This document shows, piece by piece, positions 9,227 through 19,528 of a stretch of 64,000 nucleotides of DNA. Both the position numbers and the translations under genes were made by a program. The stretch lies in assembly GCF_014196615.1 (NCBI RefSeq), contig NZ_JACIDY010000002.1, positions 620,001 through 684,000 of the forward strand, in the 5' to 3' direction. Below the pieces are notes generated by a model, which had not been told where the DNA came from, searched no databases, and saw only the letters and a program-made list of their open reading frames with translations. Position 1 is the first letter of the stretch. Every line of letters starts with the position of its first letter. The stretch comes from Novosphingobium fluoreni (lineage in GTDB: Bacteria > Pseudomonadota > Alphaproteobacteria > Sphingomonadales > Sphingomonadaceae).

Positions 9227-10423
9227 TCAGCGCAGTTCGACCGCGATGGCCGTTGCCTCGCCACCGCCGATGCAAAGCGTCGCCACGCCGCGCTTCAAGC
9301 CCTTCTGCTTCAACGCCGAGAGCAGGGTGACGATGATGCGCGTGCCCGACGCGCCGATCGGATGGCCCAGCGCGGTCGCACCGCCATGGATATTGATCTT
9401 GTTATGCGGGATGCCGAGATCGTGCATCGCGAACATGGCGACGCAGGCGAAGGCCTCGTTCACCTCGAACAAGTCGACATCATTGATGCTCCAGCCCACC
9501 TGATCGAGCAACTTGGTGACGGCACCGACCGGCGCGGTGGTGAACTTGGCAGGTTCGTGCGCATGGGCGGCGACACCCACGATCGTGGCAAGCGGCGTCA
9601 GCCCCTTGGCCTTGGCCTCGCTTTCGCGGGTCAATACGACGGCGGCGGCACCATCCGAGATCGAGCTGGACGTGGCGGCGGTGATCGTGCCTTCTTTGGC
9701 GAAAGCGGCTTTCAGCTGGGGGATCTTGTCGGGCTGGCCTTTGCCGGGGGCTTCGTCCTTGTCGACGATTACCTCGCCTTTACGAGTCTTCACCGTCACC
9801 GGCACGACCTCATCGGCGAACAATCCATCGGCGATGGCCGCCTGAGCTCGCCGTAGCGATTCGATTGCGTAGGCGTCCTGATCCTGCCGGGTCAGCTGAT
9901 ATTCGTCGGCGGTGCATTGCGCGAAGCTGCCCATCGCCCGGCCTTCTTCGTAGGCATCTTCCAGCCCGTCGAGGAACATGTGGTCATACAGCGTATCATG
10001 GCCCGCGCGCGCGCCGCCGCGGTGCTTCTTGGTCAGGTAGGGCGCGTTCGTCATGCTCTCCATGCCGCCAGCAACCACGAGGTCGATCGAACCGGCGGCC
10101 AGCGCCTCGGCACCCATGATCACCGTCTGCATGCCCGAACCGCAGACCTTGTTCACGGTCGTCGCCTGTACGGACTTGGGCAGGCCCGCCTTCATCGCGG
10201 CCTGGCGCGCCGGTGCCTGGCCCAGCCCGGCCGGCAGAACGCAGCCCATGTAGATGCGCTCGATCGCTTCGGGCTCGACTCCAGCGCGCTCGACGGCGGC
10301 CTTTACCGCGGTCGCTCCCAGGTCTGTCGCGGCGACGTCGGCGAGTACGCCCTGCATCCCGCCCATCGGCGTGCGCGCGTAAGATAGAATCACGATAGGG
10401 TCAGCGGCGGAAATCTGAGCCAT
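9227..10423 (-). CDS. Acetyl-CoA C-acetyltransferase (thiolase II)
   Basis: 398-residue biosynthetic-type thiolase condensing two acetyl-CoA to acetoacetyl-CoA (or the reverse). Catalytic residues are in place: nucleophile C94 in VNKVCGSGMQ, H354 in GGATALGHPIGASG and C384 in LCIGGGE. Length and motif spacing are normal for PhbA/AtoB enzymes. No phbB or phbC neighbour is present, so the use (polyhydroxybutyrate, ketone body or fatty acid metabolism) is not fixed by context. It is transcribed away from the nuo operon, sharing the 254-bp divergent upstream region. Confidence 0.95.
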   Translation of the reverse strand: MAQISAADPIVILSYARTPMGGMQGVLADVAATDLGATAVKAAVERAGVEPEAIERIYMGCVLPAGLGQAPARQAAMKAGLPKSVQATTVNKVCGSGMQTVIMGAEALAAGSIDLVVAGGMESMTNAPYLTKKHRGGARAGHDTLYDHMFLDGLEDAYEEGRAMGSFAQCTADEYQLTRQDQDAYAIESLRRAQAAIADGLFADEVVPVTVKTRKGEVIVDKDEAPGKGQPDKIPQLKAAFAKEGTITAATSSSISDGAAAVVLTRESEAKAKGLTPLATIVGVAAHAHEPAKFTTAPVGAVTKLLDQVGWSINDVDLFEVNEAFACVAMFAMHDLGIPHNKINIHGGATALGHPIGASGTRIIVTLLSALKQKGLKRGVATLCIGGGEATAIAVELR

Positions 10424-10612
10424 GGGCGATCTTTCACAATGAGGTCACGGACGATTGCACGCGAGGGTATTTGTGCAATGCGGCATTGGCATTGCAGCGC
10501 CGCACGGGGTATATAGAACACAATTGTCGGGCGGAAACCTCTAGTGTTGTCCGACAAAGCGTTTCTGCTCGCAGGAACGCATCATGCTGCTGAGGATTTG
10601 AACGGCTCCCGG

Positions 10613-10654
10613 GGTTGCACCGCGCAACGGGTAAGCCTAGGGCGCGGTGCAACC
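10613..10654 (+). promoter_or_regulatory. Long perfect inverted repeat in the nuoA leader
   Basis: A perfect 13-bp inverted repeat: GGTTGCACCGCGC at 10613-10625 pairs with GCGCGGTGCAACC at 10642-10654 around a 16-base loop. It lies 23 bases before the nuoA start codon. No U-tract follows. It could be an mRNA leader stem-loop (stability or attenuation) or a dyad operator. Confidence 0.6.
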
Positions 10655-10677
10655 GGTTATCGCAACGAGTCAGAACT

Positions 10678-11052
10678 TTGGTCGATCTCTCGCAATACCT
10701 GCCGATCCTGATTTTCCTGGTGATCGCGCTGGCACTTTCCTCGGCGTTCGTGTTCCTGCCCATGGGCGTGGCGCGGCTGACGGGCACGCACAACCCCAAC
10801 GCCGACAAGCTGAGCGAGTACGAATGCGGCTTTCCCGCATTCGAAGATCCGCGCAGCCAGTTCGACGTGCGATTCTATCTGATCGCCATCCTCTTCATCA
10901 TCTTCGATCTGGAGGCGGCGTTCCTCTTCCCCTGGGCGGTTTCGCTGGATGTGACGGGCTGGCCTGGCTGGATCACCATGATGGTGTTCCTGGGCGAGCT
11001 GGCAATCGGCCTTGCCTATGCGTGGAAAAAGGGAGCTTTGGACTGGGAATGA
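10678..11052 (+). CDS. nuoA: NADH-quinone oxidoreductase subunit A
   Basis: 124 residues, the first gene of the complex I operon. The start is TTG at 10678 (reading [15 protein letters not shown]), because no ATG/GTG precedes the first membrane helix and this N-terminus matches the usual NuoA length. Three transmembrane helices are evident, with the conserved loop [24 protein letters not shown] (contains the Cys of the quinone-site loop) between helices 1 and 2. The membrane subunit lies at the junction with the hydrophilic arm. Its stop overlaps the nuoB start (ATGA), indicating translational coupling. Confidence 0.95.
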   Translation: MVDLSQYLPILIFLVIALALSSAFVFLPMGVARLTGTHNPNADKLSEYECGFPAFEDPRSQFDVRFYLIAILFIIFDLEAAFLFPWAVSLDVTGWPGWITMMVFLGELAIGLAYAWKKGALDWE

Positions 11053-11606
11053 CCGATCTCGTCACCCAATTCCGCAAGGACGGCCACTTGCCCGAAGGGC
11101 AAACGGCGCCTGACCAGTCGTTCTTCAACGGGCTGAACCAGGAAGTGTCCGATAAGGGCTTCCTCGTCACCAGCACGGAAGAGCTGTTCCAGTGGGCCCG
11201 CACCGGTTCACTGTGGTGGATGACATTCGGTCTCGCCTGCTGCGCGGTCGAGATGATCCACGTCAACATGCCGCGCTACGACATGGAGCGGTTCGGCGTC
11301 GCCCCGCGCGCTTCCCCGCGCCAGTCGGACGTGATGATCGTGGCGGGTACGCTGTGCAACAAGATGGCTCCGGCGCTGCGCCGCGTGTACGATCAGATGT
11401 CGGACCCCAAGTACGTCATCTCGATGGGATCGTGCGCCAACGGCGGTGGTTATTATCATTACAGCTACAGCGTCGTGCGCGGCTGCGATCGCATCGTGCC
11501 GGTCGATATCTACGTGCCGGGTTGTCCGCCCACTGCCGAGGCGCTGCTTTACGGCGTGATGCAGTTGCAGCGTAAGATCCGCCGCGTCGGCACGCTGGAG
11601 CGCTGA
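11049..11606 (+). CDS. nuoB: NADH-quinone oxidoreductase subunit B
   Basis: 185-residue subunit carrying the terminal [4Fe-4S] cluster N2 that donates electrons to quinone. The ligands are visible: the tandem cysteines in [12 protein letters not shown], one in [13 protein letters not shown] and one in [13 protein letters not shown]. The ATG at 11049 overlaps the nuoA stop by four bases. The N-terminal 30 residues are a variable, polar extension typical of alphaproteobacterial NuoB. It sits in the peripheral arm next to NuoD and NuoI. Confidence 0.97.
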   Translation: MTDLVTQFRKDGHLPEGQTAPDQSFFNGLNQEVSDKGFLVTSTEELFQWARTGSLWWMTFGLACCAVEMIHVNMPRYDMERFGVAPRASPRQSDVMIVAGTLCNKMAPALRRVYDQMSDPKYVISMGSCANGGGYYHYSYSVVRGCDRIVPVDIYVPGCPPTAEALLYGVMQLQRKIRRVGTLER

Positions 11607-11608
11607 TC

Positions 11609-12448
11609 ATGGCCGTCCTGCATTCCGCACCCCGCTTCGCCTCGAATGAAGGCGTGCTTGACAGTCTCTCGTTGGCGCTGGGCTCGATGCTTGTCTCCGC
11701 CAAGGACGAGATGGGCGAAGTCGTCCTAACCGTTCAGCGGGACCGAGTGGAAGATGCGTTGCGCCTGCTTCGCGATCTCCATCAGTACCAGCAACTGATG
11801 GAGATCGCCGGTGCCGATTATCCGTCGCGCGCAGAGCGTTTCGAAGTCGTCTACATGTTGTTGTCGTTGACGAAGAACCATCGCGTGATGGTGAAGGTCT
11901 CGGCTGCCGAGAATACGCCGGTGCCGACCGTCACCACGCTGTGGCCGGTCGCCGGATGGCTCGAGCGCGAGGTGTTCGACATGTACGGCGTGGTTTTCGC
12001 CGGCAATCCGGACTTGCGCCGCATCCTCACCGACTATGGCTTTGAGGGGCATCCGTTCCGCAAGGATTTCCCGCTGACCGGCTATGTCGAATTGCGCTAT
12101 TCGGAGGAGGACAAGCGCGTCGTCTATGAACCAGTGAAGCTGGCGCAGGATCTGCGGTCATTCGATTTCATGAGCCCTTGGGAAGGCGCGGATTACGTGC
12201 TCCCAGGTGACGAGAAGGCGGGCACGCCGCCGGTCGCCGAAGCCAAGGTCACGGAAAGTCCGAAGCAAACCGGGGCAGGTGCTCCTGCGGAAGCGAAATC
12301 GCACGAAAAGGTGGTGCCCACTGCCGTGAAGGCAACCGACAAAGCCGAGCCGGGTGCGCCCGATCCCACGGCGAAGCGTGACGATCGCCCCGCTGACGGC
12401 GCGGCTTCGGACAAAGCGGGCAGCGGCCCGGCGCCGGAAGGTAGCTGA
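11609..12448 (+). CDS. nuoC: NADH-quinone oxidoreductase subunit C with long Ala/Pro/Lys tail
   Basis: 279 residues. Residues 1 to about 200 are the 30-kDa NuoC domain, with the signature [33 protein letters not shown] and the usual SPWEGADY end. The remaining 75 or so residues are a low-complexity Ala/Pro/Lys/Glu/Thr tail without recognisable fold, an extra compared with standard NuoC (about 200 residues). The subunit helps form the connection between quinone site and redox arm. It starts two bases after nuoB and ends two bases before nuoD. Confidence 0.95.
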   Translation: MAVLHSAPRFASNEGVLDSLSLALGSMLVSAKDEMGEVVLTVQRDRVEDALRLLRDLHQYQQLMEIAGADYPSRAERFEVVYMLLSLTKNHRVMVKVSAAENTPVPTVTTLWPVAGWLEREVFDMYGVVFAGNPDLRRILTDYGFEGHPFRKDFPLTGYVELRYSEEDKRVVYEPVKLAQDLRSFDFMSPWEGADYVLPGDEKAGTPPVAEAKVTESPKQTGAGAPAEAKSHEKVVPTAVKATDKAEPGAPDPTAKRDDRPADGAASDKAGSGPAPEGS

Positions 12449-12450
12449 TC

Positions 12451-13665
12451 ATGAGCGGAATGACTCTGGAACGCTCGCCCACCACCACGGGCGAGGCGGT
12501 AGACAATTATACGATCAATTTCGGTCCCCAGCACCCGGCGGCGCACGGCGTGCTGCGCATGGTGATGGAGTTGGACGGCGAGGTGATCGAGCGTGTCGAT
12601 CCGCATGTCGGCCTGCTGCATCGCGGCACCGAAAAGCTGATCGAGCATAAGACCTATCTTCAGGCGCTGCCGTACTTCGATCGCTTGGATTACTGTTCGC
12701 CGCTGTGCATGGAGCACAGCTACGTGCTCGCGGTGGAAAAGCTACTCAATATCGAGGTGCCGCTGCGGGCGCAGTACCTGCGCGTGCTGTTCGCTGAACT
12801 GAGCCGCATCTGCAATCACATGCTCAACATGGGTAGCCACGTCATGGACGTGGGCGCGATGACGCCGAACCTGTGGTTGTTCGAAATCCGCGAAGATTGC
12901 ATGAACTTCTTCGAGCGGGCTTCGGGCGCACGCATGCACGCCGCGTGGTATCGTCCGGGCGGTGTTCACCAGGACGTGCCGCTCAAGCTGCTTACCGATA
13001 TCGGTGACTGGCTGGATACGCGCCTGCCGCAGTTGTTCGATGACGCGATGAGCCTCGTGGTGGACAATCGCATTTTCAAACAGCGCAATGTCGATATCGC
13101 GCTGGTCAGCCGTGATGATGCGATCGCCTGGGGCTTCTCGGGTCCGATGATCCGTGCCGCCGGCATTCCGTGGGATCTGCGTAAGAGCCAGCCTTATGAT
13201 GTCTACGATCGCATGGATTTCGAAGTTCCCGTAGGCACCAACTCCGACTGCTATGACCGCTTCATGGTCCGTGTAGAAGAAGTGCGGCAGTCGGCCCGCA
13301 TCATGAAGCAGTGTCTACGCGAGATGCCGGAAGGGCCGATCGCGTCGACCGACCGCAAGGTCGTGCCGCCCAAGCGCGCCGAGATGAAAAGTTCGATGGA
13401 ATCGTTGATCCATCACTTCAAGCTCTACACCGAGGGCTTTCACGTTCCCGCCGGCGAAGTCTATGTCGCGACCGAGAGCCCCAAGGGTGAGTTCGGCGTG
13501 TATCTGGTCTCTGACGGCTCGAACAAGCCGTACCGTTGCAAGATCAGGCCCACTGCCTTTTCGCACCTTCAGGCGATGGACATGATGTGCAAGGGGCACA
13601 TGCTGCCTGATGCCACCGCTATTCTGGGTGCGATCGACGTCGTGTTCGGAGAGTGCGATCGGTAA
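12451..13665 (+). CDS. nuoD: NADH-quinone oxidoreductase subunit D
   Basis: 404-residue 49-kDa subunit forming the quinone-reduction site with NuoB. The conserved N-terminal [20 protein letters not shown] holds the His loop that contacts quinone; [19 protein letters not shown] and [11 protein letters not shown] are the other signatures. Length is normal. The gene ends TAATG, so its stop codon overlaps the ATG of a small membrane protein gene that is not a Nuo subunit. The operon therefore continues through three extra genes before nuoE. Confidence 0.97.
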   Translation: MSGMTLERSPTTTGEAVDNYTINFGPQHPAAHGVLRMVMELDGEVIERVDPHVGLLHRGTEKLIEHKTYLQALPYFDRLDYCSPLCMEHSYVLAVEKLLNIEVPLRAQYLRVLFAELSRICNHMLNMGSHVMDVGAMTPNLWLFEIREDCMNFFERASGARMHAAWYRPGGVHQDVPLKLLTDIGDWLDTRLPQLFDDAMSLVVDNRIFKQRNVDIALVSRDDAIAWGFSGPMIRAAGIPWDLRKSQPYDVYDRMDFEVPVGTNSDCYDRFMVRVEEVRQSARIMKQCLREMPEGPIASTDRKVVPPKRAEMKSSMESLIHHFKLYTEGFHVPAGEVYVATESPKGEFGVYLVSDGSNKPYRCKIRPTAFSHLQAMDMMCKGHMLPDATAILGAIDVVFGECDR

Positions 13666-13880
13666 TGGACGGTGTTTCGATCTGGCATTGGGTGATCGTT
13701 ATGGCGGTCGTCGTGCCGATCGGATTTCTTCCGAGCATCATCGCATTCGCTCGGGGACATGTGCAGAAGTGGTTGGTTTTCGTACTCAACCTTCTGCTGG
13801 GATGGACTGGGATCGTTTGGGTCGGCATGCTGATCTGGGCAATCGTGGGAAGGCCGGTGGCTGTGAAGGAAGCCACGTAG
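13665..13880 (+). CDS. Superinfection-immunity family small membrane protein (Imm_superinfect-like)
   Basis: 71 residues with two hydrophobic helices. The core LPSIIAFARGH...FVLNLLLGWTGIVWVGMLIWAI matches the hallmark pattern of the superinfection immunity protein family (PF14373), originally known from phage T4 Imm. Homologues are common as small bacterial membrane proteins of unknown cellular role. The ATG at 13665 overlaps the nuoD stop (TAATG), so it is translationally coupled to nuoD. Whether it has any antiphage role here is unproven; it may be a complex I-associated membrane factor instead. Confidence 0.75.
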   Translation: MDGVSIWHWVIVMAVVVPIGFLPSIIAFARGHVQKWLVFVLNLLLGWTGIVWVGMLIWAIVGRPVAVKEAT

Positions 13881-13957
13881 AGTTTTGAATGCCGAGACAG
13901 GCGGGGTGGGACCCCCTGTTTCGGGTGAGCGTAGCGGGGATGGTGGGAGTACGAGGT

Positions 13958-14158
13958 ATGAAGGCGCAGATGTTCGATATGACGCGGGTTTGGGCAATGC
14001 TGACGGGACTGGCGCTGGCCGCCTGGTACTTCGCGGCGCTTTATCTCGGCTTCAAGTCGTCCGACCTGCTGCCGATGCTGGTGACGGCGATCGGCGGCTT
14101 CGAGATGTTCCTGTTCGCGCAGGACCAGTGGTTGAAGAGAAAGAGCAAGCATGGCTGA
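13958..14158 (+). CDS. Small two-helix membrane protein in the nuo operon
   Basis: 66 residues from the ATG at 13958; an earlier in-frame ATG at 13889 gives a non-hydrophobic extension and is less likely. Two predicted transmembrane helices (about residues 10-28 and 33-54) are followed by a basic tail (KRKSKHG). No recognised family. It follows the superinfection-immunity-like gene by 77 bases and overlaps the next gene by 8 bases, so it is probably cotranscribed with nuo. I cannot assign a function. Confidence 0.6.
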   Translation: MKAQMFDMTRVWAMLTGLALAAWYFAALYLGFKSSDLLPMLVTAIGGFEMFLFAQDQWLKRKSKHG

Positions 14159-14486
14159 TCGCCTTGCCATCGCCGAGGCCATGATCGCACACTACAATGC
14201 GCAGGATGCCGACGCGTATGTGGCGTTGATGACTGAGGACGCCTGCGAAGCAGGCTATCGCGGCGCGGTTCTGCGTGACGGGCGCGAAGGCGTGCGTTCG
14301 GGTCTGAAGGCGATGTTTGCCGAGTTTCCCAAGAATAAGGCCGAGATCGTTCAGGGCTATGCTCTGGGTGATTTCGTTGTTCTGCATGAGACGGTCTCTC
14401 GCTCTCCGGAAGCCGAGCCGTTCGACGTGATGTCGATCTACAGTTTCGAGGGCGACAAGTGCTCTCGCGTGGAGTTTGTTCGCTAA
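14151..14486 (+). CDS. SnoaL/NTF2-like protein
   Basis: 111 residues with the cone-shaped alpha+beta SnoaL/NTF2-like pattern. An opening helix (AIAEAMIAHYNAQDADAYVALMTEDA) precedes beta strands ending in FDVMSIYSFEGDKCSRVEFVR. Such proteins bind small ligands or act as isomerase/cyclase-like enzymes; no specific catalytic residue set can be named. It overlaps the preceding small gene by 8 bases and its stop overlaps the nuoE ATG (TAATG). It is therefore embedded in the translational chain of the complex I operon. Confidence 0.75.
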   Translation: MADRLAIAEAMIAHYNAQDADAYVALMTEDACEAGYRGAVLRDGREGVRSGLKAMFAEFPKNKAEIVQGYALGDFVVLHETVSRSPEAEPFDVMSIYSFEGDKCSRVEFVR

Positions 14487-15157
14487 TGGCCGACCGTTCC
14501 ATCGCACCCGATACGCCCGAGTTACGGGCGCGGTGGGGCAATTTCACCTTTGCGCAAAGCTGGGCTGACAAGGCCAAGGCGGCAATCGCGCGCTATCCCG
14601 AAGGGCGTCAGCGCTCCGCCGTGATGGCGCTGTTGGACTATGCACAGCGCCAGGTGGGTGAGGAAACCAACACGCAAGGCTGGCTGCCGATACCAGTGAT
14701 CGAGTACGTCGCGCGCGAACTCGGCATGCCGGTGATCCGCGTACTAGAGGTCGCCACATTCTACACGATGTACAATCTCGTGCCGGTCGGGCGCTTCCAT
14801 GTGCAGGTCTGCGGCACGACGCCGTGCATGTTGCGCGGGTCGGACGACATCATCGCGACGTGCGAGAAGCGCGGTATGCATGCAGGCCATACGACGGACG
14901 ACGGCCTATGGACCTTCACCGAGGTGGAATGCATGGGCAACTGCGCATCCGCGCCGATGGTGCAGATCAACGACGACAACTATGAAGACCTGACGCCAGA
15001 GCGGATGGACGCCATCCTCGACGCGCTGGCTCGGGGTGAGACGCCCAAAGCCGGCACGCAGGAGCCAGGCCGCCATACGGTGGAACCGGCCGGCGCGCTT
15101 TCGACGTTGACGGCCATGGCCAACGAGAACCATGACTATCGGGGTGAGTGGGCATGA
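14486..15157 (+). CDS. nuoE: NADH-quinone oxidoreductase subunit E
   Basis: 223-residue 24-kDa subunit carrying the [2Fe-2S] cluster N1a. Ligands are visible in [17 protein letters not shown] and [18 protein letters not shown]. The thioredoxin-like core is preceded by a helical N-terminus and followed by a 40-residue polar tail. The ATG at 14486 overlaps the SnoaL-like stop. It pairs with NuoF to form the NADH dehydrogenase module, and its stop overlaps the nuoF start (ATGA). Confidence 0.96.
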   Translation: MADRSIAPDTPELRARWGNFTFAQSWADKAKAAIARYPEGRQRSAVMALLDYAQRQVGEETNTQGWLPIPVIEYVARELGMPVIRVLEVATFYTMYNLVPVGRFHVQVCGTTPCMLRGSDDIIATCEKRGMHAGHTTDDGLWTFTEVECMGNCASAPMVQINDDNYEDLTPERMDAILDALARGETPKAGTQEPGRHTVEPAGALSTLTAMANENHDYRGEWA

Positions 15158-16464
15158 GCCTCGCCGACAAGGATCGCATCTTCACCAATGTCTACGGCTA
15201 TCAGCCGTGGAACCTCAGCGCGGCGCAAGCCCGTGGTGATTGGGACAACACGAAAGACCTGATCGCACGCGGGCGTGACGCGATCATTCAGGAAATGAAG
15301 GACAGCGGCCTTCGCGGCCGTGGCGGCGCGGGTTTCCCCACCGGCATGAAATGGTCCTTCATGCCCAAGGAACCGCCCAAGGACGCCGCGGGCAATCCAA
15401 AGCCCAGCTTCCTGGTCATCAACGCCGATGAGTCCGAGCCTGGCAGCTGCAAGGACCGCGAGATCATCCGCCACGATCCGCACAAGCTGATCGAAGGCGC
15501 GCTGGTTGCCGGTTTCGCAATGGGCGCTCGTGCCGCCTACATTTACATTCGCGGCGAATATATCCGTGAGGCCGAGACGCTCTTTGCCGCCGTGCAGGAG
15601 GCCTACGACGCCGGTCTGCTGGGCAAGAATGCGGCCGGTTCGGGCTACGATTACGACGTCTTCGTCCATCGTGGTGCAGGCGCCTATATCTGCGGCGAAG
15701 AGACCGCGATGATCGAGAGCCTGGAAGGCAAAAAAGGCCAGCCCCGTCTGAAGCCGCCGTTCCCGGCCGGCGCGGGCCTCTATGGCTGCCCCACCACGGT
15801 CAACAACGTCGAATCCATCGCCGTTGCCCCCACGATCCTGCGGCGCGGGGCCAGCTGGTTTTCTAGCTTCGGCGCAGAAAACAATCGCGGCACCAAGCTC
15901 TTCCAGATCAGCGGCCACGTGAACAAGCCCTGCGTCGTTGAAGAAGCGATGAGCATTCCCTTCAGCGAGCTCATCGAAAAGCACTGCGGCGGCATTCGCG
16001 GCGGAAAGGACAACCTGCTTGCCGTGATTCCGGGCGGTTCGTCCGTGCCTCTGGTGCCTGCCGAGCAGATCTGGGACGCGCCGATGGATTTCGACGGTCT
16101 CAAGGCGGTCGGCTCGGGCCTCGGCACCGCAGCCGTCATCGTCATGGACAAATCCACGGACATCGTCCGCGCCATCAGCCGCTTGTCCTATTTCTACAAG
16201 CACGAATCCTGCGGCCAGTGCACGCCGTGCCGCGAAGGCACAGGCTGGATGTGGCGCGTCATGGAGCGCCTGCGCACCGGCGAAGCACACGTCGAGGAAA
16301 TCGACATGCTCCAGCAGGTCACCAAGCAGGTCGAGGGCCATACCATCTGCGCGCTGGGCGATGCCGCTGCGTGGCCGATCCAGGGCCTTATCAAGCACTT
16401 TCGTCCCGAAATCGAGCGCCGCATCGAAGAGCGGCTTGGTTCGCTGCAAGAGGCCGCCGAGTAA
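15154..16464 (+). CDS. nuoF: NADH-quinone oxidoreductase subunit F
   Basis: 436-residue 51-kDa subunit that binds NADH and FMN and holds [4Fe-4S] cluster N3. The NADH/FMN glycine-rich loop [16 protein letters not shown], the acidic [15 protein letters not shown] segment and the cluster ligands [12 protein letters not shown] with the later [12 protein letters not shown]ys are all present. The ATG at 15154 is coupled to nuoE; a GTG six bases upstream is possible. The stop overlaps the nuoG ATG. Confidence 0.97.
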   Translation: MSLADKDRIFTNVYGYQPWNLSAAQARGDWDNTKDLIARGRDAIIQEMKDSGLRGRGGAGFPTGMKWSFMPKEPPKDAAGNPKPSFLVINADESEPGSCKDREIIRHDPHKLIEGALVAGFAMGARAAYIYIRGEYIREAETLFAAVQEAYDAGLLGKNAAGSGYDYDVFVHRGAGAYICGEETAMIESLEGKKGQPRLKPPFPAGAGLYGCPTTVNNVESIAVAPTILRRGASWFSSFGAENNRGTKLFQISGHVNKPCVVEEAMSIPFSELIEKHCGGIRGGKDNLLAVIPGGSSVPLVPAEQIWDAPMDFDGLKAVGSGLGTAAVIVMDKSTDIVRAISRLSYFYKHESCGQCTPCREGTGWMWRVMERLRTGEAHVEEIDMLQQVTKQVEGHTICALGDAAAWPIQGLIKHFRPEIERRIEERLGSLQEAAE

Positions 16465-18485
16465 TGCCAAAGGTCAAAGTCGACGGCGTCGAGATCGAGG
16501 TTCCGAACGGGGCGACCGTGCTGCAGGCCTGTGAACTGGTCGGTAAGGAAATTCCCCGGTTCTGCTATCATGAACGGCTGAGCATTGCCGGCAACTGCCG
16601 CATGTGCCTGGTCGAGGTGAAGCCCGGGCCGCCCAAGCCGCAAGCTTCCTGCGCGCTCCCGGCCGCCGACAACCAGGAAATCCGCACCGACTCGGAGATG
16701 GTGAAGAAGGCGCGCGAAGGGGTGATGGAGTTCCTCCTCATCAACCACCCCCTCGACTGTCCGATCTGCGACCAGGGCGGTGAGTGCGACTTGCAGGACC
16801 AGTCCGTTGCTTACGGCCGTGGCGGCTCGCGCTACCATGAGAATAAGCGCGCCGTGACCGACAAGTACATGGGGCCGCTGATCAAGACGCAGATGACGCG
16901 GTGCATCCACTGCACCCGTTGCGTCCGGTTTTCCGAAGAAGTCGCGGGCGTTGACGAGATCGGCGCGCTCTATCGCGGCGAACAGATGCAGATCACCACG
17001 TATCTGGAGCATGCCGCCAAGCATGAGCTTTCGGCCAACGTGATCGACCTTTGCCCGGTCGGCGCGCTGACAAGCCGGCCCTACGCCTTCGAGGCTCGGC
17101 CGTGGGAACTGAAGAAGACGCTGGGTATCGACGTTTCCGACGCGACCGGCGCGAACATCCGTATCGATGCGCGCGGCCGCGAAGTGATGCGCGTCCTCCC
17201 GCGCATCAATGACGACGTCAACGAAGAGTGGATCAGCGACAAGGCGCGCTATCAGGTCGATGGCCTGACGAAGCGGCGGCTGGATCGCCCGTGGATTCGC
17301 CGGGATGGCAAGTTGCAGCCGGCGACTTGGGCCGAAGCATTCGCTGCGGTCGGTTCGCTGAACCCCGGGAACAGCATCGCGGCGATCGCGGGCGACATGG
17401 TCGATTGCGAAACGATGTTCGCGGCCAAGACGCTGTTGGGCGCGTTGGGCTCCAGCCAATTGGAAGGCCGCCAGACCGGCATGGATTATGCGACCGACAG
17501 CATGGCCGCGGTTAATTTCAACAGTACCTTCAATGGCATCGAGACGGCTGACGTCATCCTGATCGTCGGGTCGATGGTGCGGTGGGAAGCGCCGCTGGTG
17601 AACGTGCGCATCCGCAAGGCGGTCAAGCGCGGGGCCAAGGTCTTCCTGATCGGTGCGGAGTGGGAGACCACCTTCGGCGGGGAGTTCCTGGGCACAGATC
17701 GTTCGCTGCTGGGCGCTCTGCCACAGCATGTCACCGATGCGTTCGGCGTGGCCAAGCGCCCGGCTATGATCGTCGGCGGAGCGGGGCTGGGTGGTGGCGG
17801 CCTTGGTGCGGCGCTTGCACTGTCAAGCAGCCTTAACCTGGTGCGTGACCTGGATGATGGCACCCAGTGGAACGGCTTCAACGTACTGCACATGGCGGCA
17901 AGCCGCATGGGTGGGCTGATGCTGGGCTTCGCGCAGAAGGGTGGTCTGGCCGATATCGTGAATGCAAAGCCCAAGGTCGTCTTGTCACTGGGCGCGGACG
18001 AAGTGGACTACACCAAGCTCGCAGACTCGATGATCGTCTACATCGGCCATCATGGTGACAAAGGCGCACATGCGGCGGACGTGATCCTGCCCGCGGCCGC
18101 CTACACCGAGAAGTCCGGCACTTACGTCAACACCGAGGGACGGGTGCAGTTTGCCGACAAAGCGGTTTTTGCGCCCGGTGATGCGCGTGAGGATTGGACG
18201 ATCCTGCGCGCCCTTGCGGATGCGTTCGGAGTGTCTGTCGGTTTCGACAGCTTCGAAGAATTGCGCAGTGCGATGATCGCGGCTGTTCCGGCTCTTGGCA
18301 TCGAAGGCTTGGCGGACTACGGAAGCGCTCTGCCGTCAGGTGGTGGTTCCGCCAGCGGAGCCATCGCCGCTTATCCGATCCAGGATTTCTACATGACCAA
18401 CCCAATCGCGCGTGCGAGCGCCGTGATGCAGCGCTGCTCGGCGGAATTGCTGCACGGTGAGGATATGGCGGAGGCAGCGGAGTGA
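16464..18485 (+). CDS. nuoG: NADH-quinone oxidoreductase subunit G
   Basis: 673-residue 75-kDa subunit with three iron-sulfur clusters. N1b ligands lie in [18 protein letters not shown] plus QASCALP, N5 (His/Cys) in [19 protein letters not shown], and N4 in [10 protein letters not shown] plus [10 protein letters not shown]. The C-terminal half is the molybdopterin-oxidoreductase-like domain, degenerate as in all complex I. The length matches the short alphaproteobacterial/mitochondrial type rather than the 900-residue E. coli form. The start [19 protein letters not shown] at 16464 overlaps the nuoF stop by one base; the stop overlaps the nuoH GTG. Confidence 0.97.
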   Translation: MPKVKVDGVEIEVPNGATVLQACELVGKEIPRFCYHERLSIAGNCRMCLVEVKPGPPKPQASCALPAADNQEIRTDSEMVKKAREGVMEFLLINHPLDCPICDQGGECDLQDQSVAYGRGGSRYHENKRAVTDKYMGPLIKTQMTRCIHCTRCVRFSEEVAGVDEIGALYRGEQMQITTYLEHAAKHELSANVIDLCPVGALTSRPYAFEARPWELKKTLGIDVSDATGANIRIDARGREVMRVLPRINDDVNEEWISDKARYQVDGLTKRRLDRPWIRRDGKLQPATWAEAFAAVGSLNPGNSIAAIAGDMVDCETMFAAKTLLGALGSSQLEGRQTGMDYATDSMAAVNFNSTFNGIETADVILIVGSMVRWEAPLVNVRIRKAVKRGAKVFLIGAEWETTFGGEFLGTDRSLLGALPQHVTDAFGVAKRPAMIVGGAGLGGGGLGAALALSSSLNLVRDLDDGTQWNGFNVLHMAASRMGGLMLGFAQKGGLADIVNAKPKVVLSLGADEVDYTKLADSMIVYIGHHGDKGAHAADVILPAAAYTEKSGTYVNTEGRVQFADKAVFAPGDAREDWTILRALADAFGVSVGFDSFEELRSAMIAAVPALGIEGLADYGSALPSGGGSASGAIAAYPIQDFYMTNPIARASAVMQRCSAELLHGEDMAEAAE

Positions 18486-19528
18486 CCGCTTTCTTCCAAT
18501 CCCTGGGCATGTCCTTCGAATGGGCATGGACGATCGCGACGATCTGCGGCATCCTGCTGATCGCGCTGCCGCTGATGCTCGGCGTAGCGATGATTATTTA
18601 TGCCGATCGCAAGATCTGGGCGGCCATGGCTTTGCGCCGCGGCCCCAACGTGGTCGGTCCTTTCGGCCTGCTTCAATCGTTCGCGGATGGCCTCAAGGTT
18701 TTCCTGCAGGAAACGATCATCCCATCGGCGGCCAACAAGGGCATTTTCCTGATCGCGCCGATCGTGACCTTCACGGTGGCGCTGCTGGCCTGGGCGGTGA
18801 TTCCGTTCAACTCCGGCGCGGTGTTGGCGGACATCAATGTCGGCTTGCTATACGTGCTCGCGATCAGTTCGCTGGGTGTCTATGGCACGGTGATGGCAGG
18901 CTGGGCGTCGAACTCGAAGTACCCCTTCTTCTCCGCCATGCGCGCCTCGGCGCAAATGATCAGCTACGAAGTCTCGATCGGCTTCATCCTGATCTGCGTG
19001 GTGTTATGGGCCAACAGCTTCAACCTCAACGACATCGTGCTGGCGCAGAAGGGTGCGGGCCTCGGCTTCGTGAACGGCTTCTGGTTCAACATCCTGCTGT
19101 TTCCGATGTGGGTGATGTTCCTGATTTCCGGTATGGCCGAGACCGGTCGCGCGCCGTTCGACCTCACCGAGGCTGAGTCCGAGCTCGTCGCCGGCTTCCA
19201 GACCGAATACTCGTCGATGTCGTTCGCACTCTACTGGCTGGGCGAGTACGCTAATGTGCTGCTGATGTGCGCGCTCAACGCGACGCTGTTCTTCGGTGGG
19301 TGGTTGCCTCCGTTCGAGATCCCGTTCCTCTATTGGATCCCCGGCTTTGTCTGGCTTCTGCTCAAGATCCTGTTCTTCTTCTTCATCTTCTCCTGGGTGA
19401 AGGCGACGGTGCCCCGGTACCGCTACGACCAACTTATGCGGCTGGGCTGGAAGGTTTTCTTGCCGGTATCGCTCGGCTTCGTCGTCCTGGTTTCGGGCTG
19501 GCTCATGTTTACGAGGTATGGCGCATGA
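18482..19528 (+). CDS. nuoH: NADH-quinone oxidoreductase subunit H
   Basis: 348-residue, eight-helix membrane subunit that forms the quinone chamber and the entry to the proton path. Conserved segments include [40 protein letters not shown] and [20 protein letters not shown]. It starts with GTG in a four-base overlap with the nuoG stop (GTGA). Its own stop overlaps the nuoI ATG. All charged loop motifs needed for coupling are present. Confidence 0.96.
   Translation: MTAFFQSLGMSFEWAWTIATICGILLIALPLMLGVAMIIYADRKIWAAMALRRGPNVVGPFGLLQSFADGLKVFLQETIIPSAANKGIFLIAPIVTFTVALLAWAVIPFNSGAVLADINVGLLYVLAISSLGVYGTVMAGWASNSKYPFFSAMRASAQMISYEVSIGFILICVVLWANSFNLNDIVLAQKGAGLGFVNGFWFNILLFPMWVMFLISGMAETGRAPFDLTEAESELVAGFQTEYSSMSFALYWLGEYANVLLMCALNATLFFGGWLPPFEIPFLYWIPGFVWLLLKILFFFFIFSWVKATVPRYRYDQLMRLGWKVFLPVSLGFVVLVSGWLMFTRYGA

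Noticed and set aside
15136..16470. Long antisense frame over nuoF (about 444 codons)
   Set aside because: Mirror of a strongly supported gene; no family pattern.
16194..17729. Antisense frame over nuoF/nuoG (about 511 codons)
   Set aside because: Spans two verified coupled genes; a composition artefact of GC-rich third positions.
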